Of a DNA stretch of 64,000 bases, positions 11,576 to 21,849 are shown piece after piece. The notes beneath the pieces are model-generated. The model did no database searches. It was not told where the DNA came from and saw only the letters and a list, made by a program, of their open reading frames with translations. Each line of letters opens with the position of its first letter. The stretch's first letter is position 1. Origin of the DNA: Diploptera punctata (Eukaryota; Arthropoda; Insecta; Blattodea; Blaberidae); assembly GCA_030220185.1 (NCBI GenBank), contig JASPKZ010008351.1:2170001-2234000 (forward strand), written 5' to 3'. The translations under genes were made by a program, and so were the position numbers.

Positions 11576-12000
11576 CTTAAAAAGCATTTTGCAATGATCA
11601 TATAGTATAGTCCTTGTTCTGTTGTAAAAGGTTTATGTTCTCGCATGATTAGTTCACAGAAGATGGGTTAATGTTTCCATTATGCAATACCTTTCAGACT
11701 TTTTTGGAAGCATCTGTGAAAACATTTTCAGTCTCCGACAGTATAGCACATTATAATAGTTGTCTTGCTTTCTAAAATATGCCATTAATACTCCTTTTCT
11801 ACGGTTGTACCAAGAAAACCATTAGCTTATATGTATTTAGCTTTGAATCTAGATTCATGATATTCTTATAAAATTATATTTTGATAATAGAATGAAAATT
11901 TAATATTTTTGGAAAAATGTAATATGAGTAATTTCGTATTTGTGAACAGTGCAGAAAACTTACCAAACTGTTTAATTTGTAATCAGGAAAATCTATAAAT
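11576..12000. other. No recognised feature
   Basis: AT-rich DNA between a repeat and a PLE, presumably within an intron of the gene whose last exon is at 12537. Confidence 0.3.
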
Positions 12001-12002
12001 TA

Positions 12003-12378
12003 ATGAGTCATTTTTTAACATCTTACCTCATATTTTATGTTTCTTCAAACACGGGAACTAGTTTTCGAGAGAAGGATCTCTCTCATTTTCAACCGACATT
12101 ATGACTACTGGATTTTCGTTGGAATCTCCATCAATAACGTTGCCATCTGGTGTTCATCTCAAAGTTAATCAAATCAACACCAGATGGCAATGTTATTGAT
12201 GGAGATTTCAACGATTCCAACGAAAATCTGGTAGTCATAATGTTGGTTGAAAATGAGAGAGATCCTTCTCTCGAAAACTAGTTCCCATGTTTGAAGAAAC
12301 ACAAAATATGAGGTAAGATGTTAAAAAATGACTCATTAACTTACGAATTAAGAACCTCATAATGCTATTTCCCATATT
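12003..12378. mobile_element. PLE, head-to-head palindrome (ACTAGT family)
   Basis: Two copies of the same pLTR face each other around 12165. Each shows TTACCTCAT/ATGAGGTAA, GTTTCTTCAAACACGGGAAC and the AACACCAGATGGCAA coding end of the PLE frame. The right end is ACCTCATAATG. The sequence matches the longer element at 43504-44370. Its hammerhead core is eroded. Confidence 0.8.
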
Positions 12379-12536
12379 TAACTATGAAGGAAATTCCATG
12401 TTGAACAGCGTTATTGTTGGGGTTTACTAGCTTGATAAATTAATTTTTCTTTACAAGAAATATAGCTAATTAAAATAAGCCTTCAGAATAGTAAAAATTA
12501 TTTAATATAGTACTATCATTTATTTTTTATTTTTAG

Positions 12537-12746
12537 TTGAATGAAGTGATTCGAAACAAAACAGCTGATGTTGATGGCCAGTTAACGGCAGAAATTCAAG
12601 CACAACTTCGTCAGAAGCAGGAGACTTCAAAACCAGTTAGTGAAAAATTAGTTGCCAGTAAACAAGAAAAGGAGGTTCTCAACACCAGATACTCTGAAAA
12701 TGATTCCAAAGAAGCTTTATGCAAATTAAGTGAAATGCAAATGTGA
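12537..12746 (+). CDS. Terminal exon of an unidentified upstream gene
   Basis: A pyrimidine-rich tract and TTTTTAG (acceptor AG 12535-12536) precede an open frame of 69 codons starting LNEVIRNKTADVDGQ and ending KLSEMQM, then TGA. The peptide is rich in Glu, Gln and Lys with no Pro-Gly-rich breaks, typical of a coiled-coil tail. Codon use looks like a real exon rather than a repeat. AATAAA signals follow at about 12835 and 12873. I do not recognise the protein, and its upstream exons are not identifiable here. The alternative, a 5' exon of FLAD1, is unlikely because of the in-frame stop. Confidence 0.6.
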   Translation: MNEVIRNKTADVDGQLTAEIQAQLRQKQETSKPVSEKLVASKQEKEVLNTRYSENDSKEALCKLSEMQM

Positions 12747-12834
12747 AATGATTCTTAATCATTAATTTAACTGTATGTCAATATATTTATATTTTGAGCA
12801 GAAGATAGACTATAATCGCAAAACTAACTTTGGA

Positions 12835-12880
12835 AAATAAATGAGTGTATAGGTAAGATTACACATTTTCTGAATAAATT
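12835..12880 (+). terminator. Polyadenylation signals of the upstream gene
   Basis: GGAAAATAAATG and CTGAATAAATTG each contain AATAAA, 90-130 bp after the stop at 12746 and only 50-90 bp before the FLAD1 start codon. Confidence 0.55.
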
Positions 12881-12919
12881 GTGTGACTATATATAAATGT
12901 ACTTAAGTTGTAAAATTAT

Positions 12920-12928
12920 ATGAAATGA
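12920..12928 (+). promoter_or_regulatory. Three-codon uORF overlapping the FLAD1 start
   Basis: ATG AAA TGA (12920-12928) overlaps the FLAD1 initiation codon (12925-12927) as ATGAAATGA. If the mRNA starts upstream, scanning ribosomes would meet this ATG first. A role in translation control is inference only. Confidence 0.4.
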
Positions 12929-13776
12929 CTTCCCACACTGCAGGTATCATCATTATCGGTGATGAAATCCTTAAAGGCCAAATAATTGATACAAATTCTC
13001 AATTTCTTTGCAAACGTCTCCATTCCCTAGGAATAAAGGTGTGTAAAATATCAGTTGTGAGTGATGATGTAGATGAAATTGCAGCTGAAGTAGCAGATTT
13101 TTCTCAGAAATATGATAAAGTTATTACAAGTGGTGGAGTTGGTCCCACACATGATGATGTCACATATGTTGGTGTAGCTCGAGCATTTAGACAGAATGTT
13201 CAGGTGAATAAGGAATTCGCTAGCTGGTTTCTTAATGTGGATATTATAAATGACATCAATGATATTGAAGCCAATCCAGCATTAAAATTGGCACAGATAC
13301 CACAGTCATCCACATTATTAATCCCCGTGAAAAAAAGTCACCAGTCAAATACATTTTCTGTTCCTATTGTTAAAATTAATAATGTTTATGTTTTTCCTGG
13401 AATTCCACAATATTTTGAACATATGGTAAATAATTTGGAGCACTTGTTAGTTAATCCAAGCGGTGATAAGTTTTACAATAGAGAGTTATATATAAATAAG
13501 GGAGAGTTGGAAATAATTTCCATATTGAATTCCGCTGTTGAAAAATTCAAGAATTCTGTTGTTTTTGGCAGTTACCCTGAGGTGGGTAAAGAGACTTATT
13601 TGACAAAAATCACACTGGAGTCCAAAACAAGTGATTGTGTGGATGAAGCTGAAAAATATCTTCAAGAAAATCTACCTCCTGGCAGTGTTGTGGCTCCAAT
13701 GGCAGAAGTAATTTACGGCATGTTGAAAGAAGTCCCGAAGAAAGGGCTTTCATCATCCGTCAGTACAGCTGTGAAG
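12925..13776 (+). CDS. FLAD1: FAD synthase (FLAD1), coding exon 1: molybdopterin-binding domain
   Basis: Encodes residues 1-284 of a FAD synthase (FMN adenylyltransferase, FMN + ATP giving FAD + PPi). This exon is the N-terminal MoaB/MogA-like domain: TAGIIIIGDEILKGQIIDTN near the start, the signature GGVGPTHDD at residues 70-78, VYVFPGIP near 155, and the GSYPEVGKETY region. It aligns from memory with animal FLAD1 along its whole length. ATG 12925 is chosen because TAGIII is close to the domain start in the family. No mitochondrial presequence is seen, so this may be the cytosolic form. The exon ends in phase 0 at AAG followed by GTGCGT. Reading on into the intron adds ten codons, then a stop. 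Confidence 0.92.
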
Positions 13777-13996
13777 GTGCGTGCAGACAAGTCAGGAAAT
13801 TCAAAATAAGGTGTTGGGGTAAAATATTTACTCTTTTTTTAAGTGTTTACTAATTAAGGTTTCTACGTGTTTTAAAAAAATATGGAGAAAAGCAGTATAT
13901 TTATTAATATGAAATAATGTTAAAGATTTTCATGGATCCATATTTTGTTTGAGCTGATTCTCTTTAATTTTATATATTAAATTTGGGAATTTTTAA

Positions 13997-15080
13997 CCAG
14001 TTAAGTGGTAGCTACACAGTTACAGCGCGCTTCCCTCAGTGTGACATTTAAACCAGGTAGTGGCTAACCTCCGTTGGACATTTAAATTTCGTATTCCTTT
14101 AAAAATTACAACTTTATTTTCTAATGCTAATATTTCTGTTAATATGCTATTTAAATATTTCATGCAAAACATTTTATATTACGTGAATATTGTAGTTTCT
14201 TTATAAGCATTAACGATAGAAAAAAATATAATTGAAATAAAATAAAAAATAAAAATAATAACAAACAAACAAACAAAAAATAATAACAAAAATTGTTCGA
14301 ACTTGTAAGTACGCCACTGTTTACATTTAGCATGCACGACACTGAACCTGTAAGAATACACTTTTTCCCTAGTCTTTGAATATCCAGCTGGGTGTCATAA
14401 ATTCCAAGAAACTGTCAAATTTAGCTCCTCAAACAGCAGTGTTAACAAGTTCACGTTTGTATATTTTTCCGACCCTCACACAAGTCCAGTTAGAATGTTG
14501 TGTTTGACCTTCACTCATACAACTTCAGTATACTTGCAAGAGGGGAGAGGGGCTGTAAACAAAGTAAATGATAACATCGTAAGTAGAAGTGTCCCTATAC
14601 CTGAAAATTGAAAAAGTAATTATATACTGCTTGCATGCAGTCTACTTACAATTTATTTTTTTGAATACCAATTTCAGCCCATTTTGCCCTCAGTAATTCA
14701 CGACATTGTGATACCACTTCACACAGGGCACTGCACATAACTGTCATAATTTTCATAGTTCAGTAATTCGTTCAATTCACCATCACTCAAACTTTTCCTT
14801 TTACCGCTTCCAGCCATAGCTTTAATAGATCACAACCTAACTGAACCCTTATAAAAGCAATAAAACACTCCTAAAATTAATAACTGAACTAAGGACTCAG
14901 TACTGCGAACAAACGAGAGCACACAGTTAACAAGACAGCTCTAAAACACTTACAACAAGCATGACAAGCATAGAAGCCATAGCCACTGTGTTAAAGTTAA
15001 GTCATGACGTGACCGCTTGTCATAAACACTACCGGAGGGATCAGGGATGACGAACCCTCACGTCATAGTCACTAGAGTGG
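13997..15080 (-). mobile_element. piggyBac-type transposon remnant
   Basis: Flanked by TTAA on both sides (13993-13996, 15081-15084), with related ends CCAGTTAAGTGG and CCACTCTAGTG (minus strand). It splits a PLE end. The intact form (GGGAATTTTTAACATTATG) is visible at 24400-24420, which gives the empty site directly. On the minus strand, starting at 14817, a short frame MAGSGKRKSLSDGELNELLN resembles the start of piggyBac transposases and then stops. The rest of the transposase is missing. Confidence 0.75.
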
Positions 15081-15084
15081 TTAA

Positions 15085-15600
15085 CATTATGAGGTTCAAT
15101 TAATAAGAATTAAATGAATCATGATTTCTTCTTACCTCATACTTATATGTTTTTTTTAAACACAGCACTGCAGTATCAGCGACCCATTGTCATCATCGTC
15201 AGCTGTTTTCACGACTGTCAATTTTTTCGGTAATTATCCATACTGCCATTTGGTGTTCTTTTGAAGGAATTACTCTCCAAACTGCCATCTGGTGTTCAAA
15301 TTAACACCAGATGGCAGTTTGGAGAGTAATTCCTTCAAAATAACACCAGATGGCAGTTTGGAGAGTAATTCCTTCAAAAGAACACCAGATGGCAGTTTAG
15401 AAAATAATTCCTTCAGAAGAACACCAGATGGCAGTTTGGATAATTACCGGCAAAAGAAAAAATTGACAGTCGTGAAAACAGCTGACGATGACGACAATGG
15501 GTCGCTGATACTGCAGTGCTGTGTTTAAAAAAACATAGAAGTATGAAATTGCAATTCATTTAATTCTTAATGATTCTGTTTACCATGTTCAAATATAAGA
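15085..15600. mobile_element. PLE, head-to-head, with coding tandem repeat (CTGCAG family)
   Basis: The left pLTR (minus, from the ATTATGAGGTTC signature at 15085 through TTACCTCAT) faces a right copy ending with GTTTAAAAAAACATAGAAGTATG. Near the centre the ORF end carries four direct 39-bp repeats, each encoding TPDGSLENNSFKR-like residues. The left flank was displaced about 1.1 kb by the piggyBac insertion. Confidence 0.85.
15292..15528 (+). pseudogene. PLE C-terminal frame with 13-residue repeats
   Basis: Open frame of 78 codons: four copies of a 13-residue unit (consensus TPDGSLENNSFKR), then DNYRQKKKLTVVKTADDDD and a short Cys tail. It is only the extreme C-terminus of the PLE polyprotein, downstream of the GIY-YIG domain. 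The start codon is fortuitous, since the frame begins in the inverted junction. The function of the repeat is unknown. Confidence 0.75.
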
Positions 15601-15756
15601 TCACTTCTTTTGTGCGGTCACCCACTTTTTTTAATAATATGAACATCTATAATTTTGAAACATTTCATATCTCTGCTAAAAGACTCACTTTAAAAAAATG
15701 TATCCATTAGAATTGCTTTCCTTGAAACAAGTTATATTAATTCAATAACAACCATT

Positions 15757-16133
15757 ATGATCTTGTAAACATTTTCCAGGCTGGTGGCCATGGTCATGAG
15801 GCTTAAAATTATCCAACATTATTCAGAGACTGCAACTGGCATCCTCAAGGGTTGGCTTGAAATTGACTTCAATTGAACTTTTATAAGAAAAATTGTTATG
15901 AGGTTAATTTAATTTGAGATTGGCTATTTCGTTGACTGCCTGCCTTATTTATACTGTTTCACATAGTGCATTCTATTGTAGTCTTTTGATTTGTCAGTGG
16001 TAGGGACTTCTAGTGCACCAGTGTGATTGCTATCTGATGGTCTAATAGACTTACTGCTGGAATTTGCATCTAGTGTTTTTTAGAGCTGGCATTCATACTT
16101 TGTTTACTTTTATTTTTTACTTTTATGTATTTA
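15757..16133. repeat. Left arm of a foldback element
   Basis: Inverse match to about 16885-17225. Shared blocks include ATTTTCCAGGCTG, CATGAGGCTTAAAATT, GAGATTGGCTATTTC, GCATCTAGTGTTTTTTAGAG and GTTTACTTT. This arm has an extra ~60 bp including TTATGAGGTTAATTTAA. The loop is occupied by the PLE at 16145-16797. Confidence 0.75.
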
Positions 16134-16144
16134 TATTTTTATTT

Positions 16145-16797
16145 ATAAGAATTAATTGAATCGTGATTTCTTCTTACCTCATACTTCTATGTTTTTTTAA
16201 ACACAGCACTGCAGTATCAGTGACCCATTGCCACCATCGTCAGCTGTTTTCACGACTGTCAATTTTTTCTTTTGCCGGTAATTATCCAAACTGCCATCTG
16301 GTGTTCTTTTGAAGGAATTATTTTCTAAACTGCCATCTGGTGTTCTTTTGAATGAATCATTTTCTAAACTGCCATCTGTTGTATTTTTGAAGAACCTTGT
16401 AATCAAGCTTGGCTCGTCTGGAATCTCAAAGTTCATGGTTCTAGTATGGTTTTTTTGAATATATATTTTTTCCCCAAACTGTTAAATCCAAAGGTTTGGA
16501 TAGATGTTTCAAAAGTTTTGCTTCTTTTTTAATTCTATGATGCTCTAATAAACACCAGATGGCAGTTTAGAAAATAATTCCTTCAAAAGAACACCAGATG
16601 GCAGTTTGGATAATTACTGGCAAAAGAAAAAAATGACAGTCGTGAAAACAGCTGACGTGGTGATAATGGGTCGCCGATACTGCAGTGCTGTGTTTAAAAA
16701 ACATAAAAGTATGAGGTAAGAAGAAATCACGATTCAATTAATTCATATGAATTGAACCTCATAATGTTAAAAATTCCCAAATTTGATATATAAAATT
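16145..16797. mobile_element. PLE, head-to-head (CTGCAG family)
   Basis: Minus-strand half 16145-16550 contains the pLTR, the 13-residue-repeat C-terminus and part of the GIY-YIG domain. The plus-strand half 16551-16797 contains two repeat units and the pLTR, ending ACCTCATAATGTTAAAAATT. An ATTTTTATTTA direct repeat (about 16134-16144 and 16798-16808) is a probable target-site duplication. It sits in the loop of the foldback element. Confidence 0.85.
16197..16436 (-). pseudogene. PLE C-terminal frame with 13-residue repeats
   Basis: Reads FKNTTDGSLEND, then two further units and DNYRQKKKLTVVKTADD, parallel to 15292-15528 and 60990-61199 but with three repeat units. The preceding minus-strand sequence continues into decayed GIY-YIG nuclease. 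Confidence 0.75.
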
Positions 16798-16884
16798 ATT
16801 TTTATTTACTTACTATTTTCATGTTTGAATAATAATTTATTCAAATGTGAAGATAATTTATTCAAACATGAACATAATTTTAAC

Positions 16885-17225
16885 ACAAAGAAAGGAATCA
16901 CTGAAAGTAAACAAGTATGGATACCAGCTCTAAAAAACACTAGATGCAACAGCAACAGTCTCCTAGATCATCAGGCAGCAACCACATTGGTGTAGTAGAA
17001 GTCCCTCCTGCTGACCATTCATAAGGTAGTTACAATTTAGGACAGAACGCACCATGGGAAATAGTATAAATGAGGCAGGCAGTTGATGAAATAGCCAATC
17101 TCAATTTAACCCTTGAGAATGCTGGACCCAGCCACTGGCAGAATGAGAAATTTTAAGCCTCATGATCATGGTCAACAGCCTGGAAAATGTCCACAAGATC
17201 ATAATATGAACGACCATGGAAGTCC
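16885..17225. repeat. Right arm of the foldback element
   Basis: Partner of 15757-16133. Together they could form a ~340-bp hairpin around the inserted PLE. No transposase is seen, and the superfamily is unknown. Confidence 0.7.
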
Positions 17226-17465
17226 AAGTCAATATATCGATAACAACCCTTCTTCACTGTTAGCTAGACCTTGTAATTCTTTCTAGATAGTGAAGTTTTT
17301 GATATATAATTTATTGTGGTAAATACATATTTATACTTTCTTCCAAATGTGAAATTTTATTAATTAATCATTTGAGTTGGTGTTTACTTGATGAAAATCC
17401 ATATCTATTAATTAAATAAAAATAAAACGTAGTTTTATTTGATTTTTGTATTTATTATATAATTC

Positions 17466-17508
17466 AGTGACAGCTGTTTCGGTACACTGTACCTTCTTCA
17501 GACATGTT
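17466..17508 (-). ncRNA. Hammerhead ribozyme, family D (left arm)
   Basis: Minus strand: CUGAAGA (17501-17495), an unpaired A, helix II GGUAC/GUACC, GAAA (17480-17477), palindromic helix III ACAGCUGU then C. All core bases are present. Confidence 0.7.
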
Positions 17509-17565
17509 AACAAATTTATTGTTGTATTGTTGTTTAGATCAGTTGGAACACAATTCATAATTTGT

Positions 17566-17611
17566 TAACATGTCTGAAGAAGGTACAGTGTACCGAAACA
17601 GCTGTCACTGA
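17566..17611 (+). ncRNA. Hammerhead ribozyme, family D (right arm)
   Basis: CUGAAGA 17574-17580, unpaired A 17581, helix II GGUAC-AGU-GUACC, GAAA 17595-17598, helix III ACAGCUGU, expected cleavage after C17606. Stem I pairs only about 2 bp next to the core. Confidence 0.7.
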
Positions 17612-17825
17612 ATTATATAATTAATATGAAAATCAAATAAAACTATGTTTTATTTTTATTTAATTAATGAAATTTTATTGATGATATTTATTAGTAGTGC
17701 ATTTTAAAAGGGTAATGGATTTGAAATGAGCAGATTCAGAAATATGCTGAAGTAAAAGAATTGGGGAATATTGGGTTGTAATTTATAGGCATTTTATGCA
17801 GTTTATAAATGAGTTGGAGAAAATG

Positions 17826-17915
17826 TTTTTATATCTCACCTCATGAAGTTTCATGTTTTCACAATACCGGTTTCAAAGGTCATTTTATCTTCATCTTCAG
17901 TCAAACTCAAATTAT
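17826..17915 (-). mobile_element. PLE pLTR fragment
   Basis: Starts CTCACCTCATGAAG and carries a hammerhead. It joins abruptly to a LINE at about 17916. The opposite arm and coding part are missing. Confidence 0.65.
17858..17908 (-). ncRNA. Hammerhead ribozyme, family E
   Basis: Minus strand: CUGAAGA (17900-17894), unpaired U, helix II GAAG/CUUU, GAAA (17874-17871), palindromic helix III ACCGGU then A, and stem I GA/UU. The core is complete, but helix II is short with a large loop. Confidence 0.6.
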
Positions 17916-19215
17916 ATGTACTAATAAAGGATATTTGGAAAGGAAACAAAATGCCAGATCAATGGAAAGAAGGATTGATATTTGCTATTTACAAGAAAAG
18001 TGATAAATTATTATGCTCTAATTATAGACTTATTACTCTTCTGAATATAAGTTACAAAATTTTTGCTATATTATTAAATAAAATACTGATTGAAATAATA
18101 CAGAATAAATTAGAAGATTATCAAATGGGATTCCATGAAAATAGATCTGCGAAAGATAATATTTTCATAATATGGCAAATATTTGAGAAATGTCATGAAT
18201 ATAAGATAGATTTACGTAATATATTCAAAGAAGAAACATTTTTGATTGTCTAAAGTTTTATAATGTGCCTCAAAAACTGATTCAATATCACTGACCCTAA
18301 CTGACACGACTGCAAGAGTCCAAATAAACAACAATATTAGTGAAAGTTTTATGATTCAAACAAGAGTAAAACAAGGATATCCATTATTGGCCACTTTGTT
18401 TGGTTTGATAATTGATTATATTTTTAAACATATGGAATTAAGAGGAAATATTTAAATTAAATTTAAACAATATATAGCATATACAGACAATATAATAACA
18501 GCAAGAGCAAAACAAGCACTAATAGAAACTTTCATAAAACTTATAGAGGAATCAAAGCAATTTGGATTGTTAATAAATACAAATAAAACAGAATACCTAA
18601 AATGCAGTAACTTCTATAGAAATACAGATGATCTACAAATAGATAATAGTCAAATTAAATCAGTGTCAGCATTTAAGTATTTGGATACAATAGTGAATGG
18701 ACACAATTCATTGAAGGAAGAAGTTAAACAAAGAGTTGTAAATGGAAATAAGGCGTGTTATGCACATTTAACATTATTTAAAAGTAAACTAATTCACTTA
18801 TGCAATTGAAACTTGCACTTGCATAGAAACAATCAAATAAAAATTGTTAATTTTTGGGAGAAAGATACTTAGAAAAATTTATGGTCCAAATAAAGGACCA
18901 GACCAAACTTGGAAAATCAAAACAAATAGTTAATTAAAAAAATAATTAAAAATCAAAATATAATAAATCATATCAGATCTCTTAGGGTTGGGTGGTTTGG
19001 TCATCTGATGAGAATGGAATAAGAGAGATTAGTTAAAACAACTATAGCTGTTGGTAGATCTAAGATGAGATGGCAGGATGATGTTTGAAAGGATTTGAAG
19101 AAGATGAGGGCGACAAACCTGATATTGGCAGAAGATAGAAGAGTCTGGCGGAAGATTATTAAGAAGGCCAAAATATTAAATTTTGAAGTTGTAGTGCCTT
19201 AATACGAAGACGATG
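17916..19215 (+). pseudogene. LINE reverse transcriptase, decayed
   Basis: Frames cover RT from DIWKGNKMPDQWKEGLIFA and SNYRLITLLNISYKIFA through QTRVKQGYPLL to SAFKYLDTIVNG and a C-terminal tail (SQVGWFGHLMRME, RSKMRWQDDV). The catalytic YADD position reads YTDN, and several frameshifts and stops are present. It is therefore a dead LINE of the type with an RT palm followed by this Trp-rich tail. Confidence 0.8.
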
Positions 19216-19397
19216 ATGATGGTAAGAAGATAAATTAAAAAAGAAAAAGAAATATATTACTAAATAGTTAATTCCAGATTTTTTACTTCTTATCAGTGGC
19301 TGTTTGATACCTCCTATCAGTGACTGATATCTTAATCAGGTATAAAAAAATTGTTACCTTTTTAAGTTTAAAACTAAATACTCTTTAAATCTTATTT

Positions 19398-19675
19398 TGA
19401 AGAGAAAAATTTTTGCCTAGACCGAGACTCGAACCCGGGACCCTTGGCTTTCCGGGCCAAGTGCTCTACCAACTGAGCTACCGAGGCGAGTTGCGATCTA
19501 GACGCAAATTTTTCTCTTATATACGTTGTAATTCCCTCGTGCCAAATGCTTGAAACTTTTGCTTCTATCTTTGCAAATGGCGGTTTCTTAGTTAAGAAGA
19601 TATTTATTGGGAATTTAACACTACTTTATAAAGTCAGTAGGGCTTCTTTAAATCTAACTAAAATACACCCTTATT
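19398..19675 (-). repeat. tRNA-headed repeat unit (clamped tRNA family)
   Basis: Same ~280-300-bp unit as in 30837-31830: a leader with CTTAACTAAGAAACCGCCATT and TTTGGCACGAGGGAATTACA, then AGAGAAAAATTTGC, the tRNA-like body, and a GGCAAAAATTTTTCTC trailer. Confidence 0.8.
19415..19487 (-). tRNA. tRNA-like cloverleaf in repeat (probable pseudogene)
   Basis: The 73-nt body GCCTCGGTAGCTCAGTTGG to TCTAGGC has acceptor pairing 6/7, a perfect D stem GCTC/GAGC, and an anticodon arm closing a 7-base loop CCGGAAA (GGA, Ser, but C33). No long variable arm is present. It is repeated at 30853, 31154 and 31691. Confidence 0.5.
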
Positions 19676-20185
19676 AACCCTTTAGGTGCCATGAGCTGAT
19701 TAGATCGGCTCAGATGTTTCTGTCCATTACCTGCCAATTAATATATTAAACTACTTGCAAAGTCGATCACATTGGCGGATGCAATTTAAATCTCTGACAC
19801 AAAAGATAATACCAGTGGCATGCAGAGGAATAACAACCCATGGTAGACAAGAACAAAAACAAGGGGAGAGAGAATTTTTTTTATGTTTGACTTTACTATC
19901 TTAAACTAAAATATGTAGTGGGTTGCCAATGAGGTAGCCATTTCAAAATTTTAGAACAATAGACTATATCCACTGAAAACATATATAGTTTGAAAAAAAT
20001 AGCATATGTTTATTAGCACTTAATAATTAGAAACCTTTACCTATCAACAAGACATGAATGAAGTCTGAAATCTTATGATTAAATCTTAAGAAATAATTAT
20101 ATCTGAGTCATAAATCTCATAATTATTGAGACAGTTTACAGTGCTACAATCTTATTAAGCCAGTATTATGAAATTTTGTTATTAC

Positions 20186-20887
20186 CAGGGCAAGGCAATT
20201 AATGATTTTGTATCTTTTTCTTATGAAGGTTGAAACATTGCTTGCATATATGAAAATGTATGGCATTAAAAAACTGATTAAATAAAAGTAATTCGTTAGG
20301 GCATTTTTTTGCATTTTGTTAACTTTTTTTAGGGATAGGTCATTTTTTGGCAATTTTTAGGTCATTTTGAGCATTTTTTACACTTTTCCGGAAGGCTGTG
20401 ATATTATTTGTGTTTGATTTAAGATTTTTATTATAATTCAGTATTTTTCCTTGTCAATACAATTTCTTGGAATTAAGTAGTTGTTTTGCTAACTACTACC
20501 CCTATTTTTCAAGGTATGTGCACAATGAACTTGCCCACAAGAATTTTATTCAATTTTTTAGAGATTATGCTAGCTTCTACCCTTATTCTGATTGTTAATT
20601 GCAATTCAAAATTGCTGTAAAAGTACACTGTGTAATTGAAATGGATTTTCTGCAATAAAAGGTACTGTAATATGTATTTTTAACTACTTTTCTTTAATAA
20701 TTTGATGTTAAGTTAAATGTTATGTAATTCAGTAATCAAGTGAGTACTTAATCTAATAAGTAGTATTTTTATTAGTAATTCTTAACTTTTTATTCATCAT
20801 TTTTTTATTTCATTGGTCATTTTTTGCATTTTTTAGGTCATAAATGCATTTTTTACCAATTTATAGGTCATTAAATGCCTTGCCCTA
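20186..20887. mobile_element. hAT-type MITE
   Basis: Flanked by the 8-bp duplication GTTATTAC (20178-20185, 20888-20895), with short terminal inverted repeats CAGGGCAAGGCAATTAATGA and its counterpart ending TGCCTTGCCCTA. 8-bp duplications and CAGGG-type ends are characteristic of hAT transposons. Subterminal regions repeat GGTCATTTTTTGCATTTTTT-like blocks. There is no transposase. Confidence 0.88.
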
Positions 20888-21039
20888 GTTATTACATTTA
20901 AGTTAATTTCATAAATCAGTTTTCTAGTGATATAATAATAATTACATCTCCATACTAGTTGAGCATATGTTCTGAAAGCATTGAAATGCTGTGTTCTGAA
21001 TAGGATAGGGAATGTTGAGTTACCATTATTACTAGTTTA

Positions 21040-21262
21040 CAGTCCCGTTGGGGTCAGGATTTTAAACTGACCCAAACCCTCTGGCGACATGATGACCCTG
21101 GGGTCGACTCAGCCTCTAACATAAATGAGTACCAGACACTTCTTCGGGGGTAAAGGAGGCCGTCACGCAGGGCTGACAACCCGGCTGACAATTGTCTAGA
21201 AAAAGTGGAAGCCTTAACCTCCTACTACCCCAAGGGCCTCCGGGTCTGTTGTGGGATCACTT
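21040..21262 (-). repeat. Interspersed repeat, unnamed family
   Basis: Inverse copy of 11388-11575, with an additional end (GACCCAAACCCTCTGGCGAC, TGGGGTCGAC). Two copies share boundaries near GGGATCACTTTA. Confidence 0.75.
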
Positions 21263-21264
21263 TA

Positions 21265-21848
21265 ATTTTAGTCCAGGTCATCTTTATATAAGTTATAACT
21301 GCTTTTCTCTATATTTAAAATCAAAATTCTTTACCTCAATTACCTGGGATAATGATATCTGAGGGAGTGTTTTTGGCTTGATATTTTGTATTTGCTTGTG
21401 CACTTTTTTAAAATTTATGTTGGTCACTGATATCCCAGCATTCAAGTTATGGAATCACTTTATATGTGTTTTATATATAATTTAAATTATTTTTAACCTA
21501 TAGTTGCAAAAATACTGACAATTTATAATTATAGAATACATATATTAGAATTTTTTATTTTGCCTTACAATAATTCTTATACGAAGTGGAAATGAAATCT
21601 ATCAACCAACTTTAAGGGGTTTTCCTTGGATTTTGGCTGAGTATTTTGATATAAGGAATTTATGATCTCCAATACTTTATATGAGAGTAATTTTTGCTGA
21701 TGTCAGATGTTTTATTTATTTAATGCAGGGCACTTGAAATACAGATCATTCACCCAAATGACAGACCTTATTAACATATTTGTAATAACTATACACAATA
21801 GAAACAATAACATAAAACACTATAAAAATATAAATAGAATAATCTTAA
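21265..21848. other. No recognised feature
   Basis: AT-rich intronic sequence. Confidence 0.3.
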
Positions 21849-21849
21849 G

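Larger units (their letters stand above)
17362..17667. mobile_element. PLE, head-to-head palindrome (CAGCTG family)
   Basis: Long inverted arms (17408-17510 and 17555-17650) lie between direct repeats TGAAATTTTATT (17350-17361, 17668-17679), a 12-bp target duplication. Each arm carries a hammerhead. No coding sequence remains. Confidence 0.8.
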
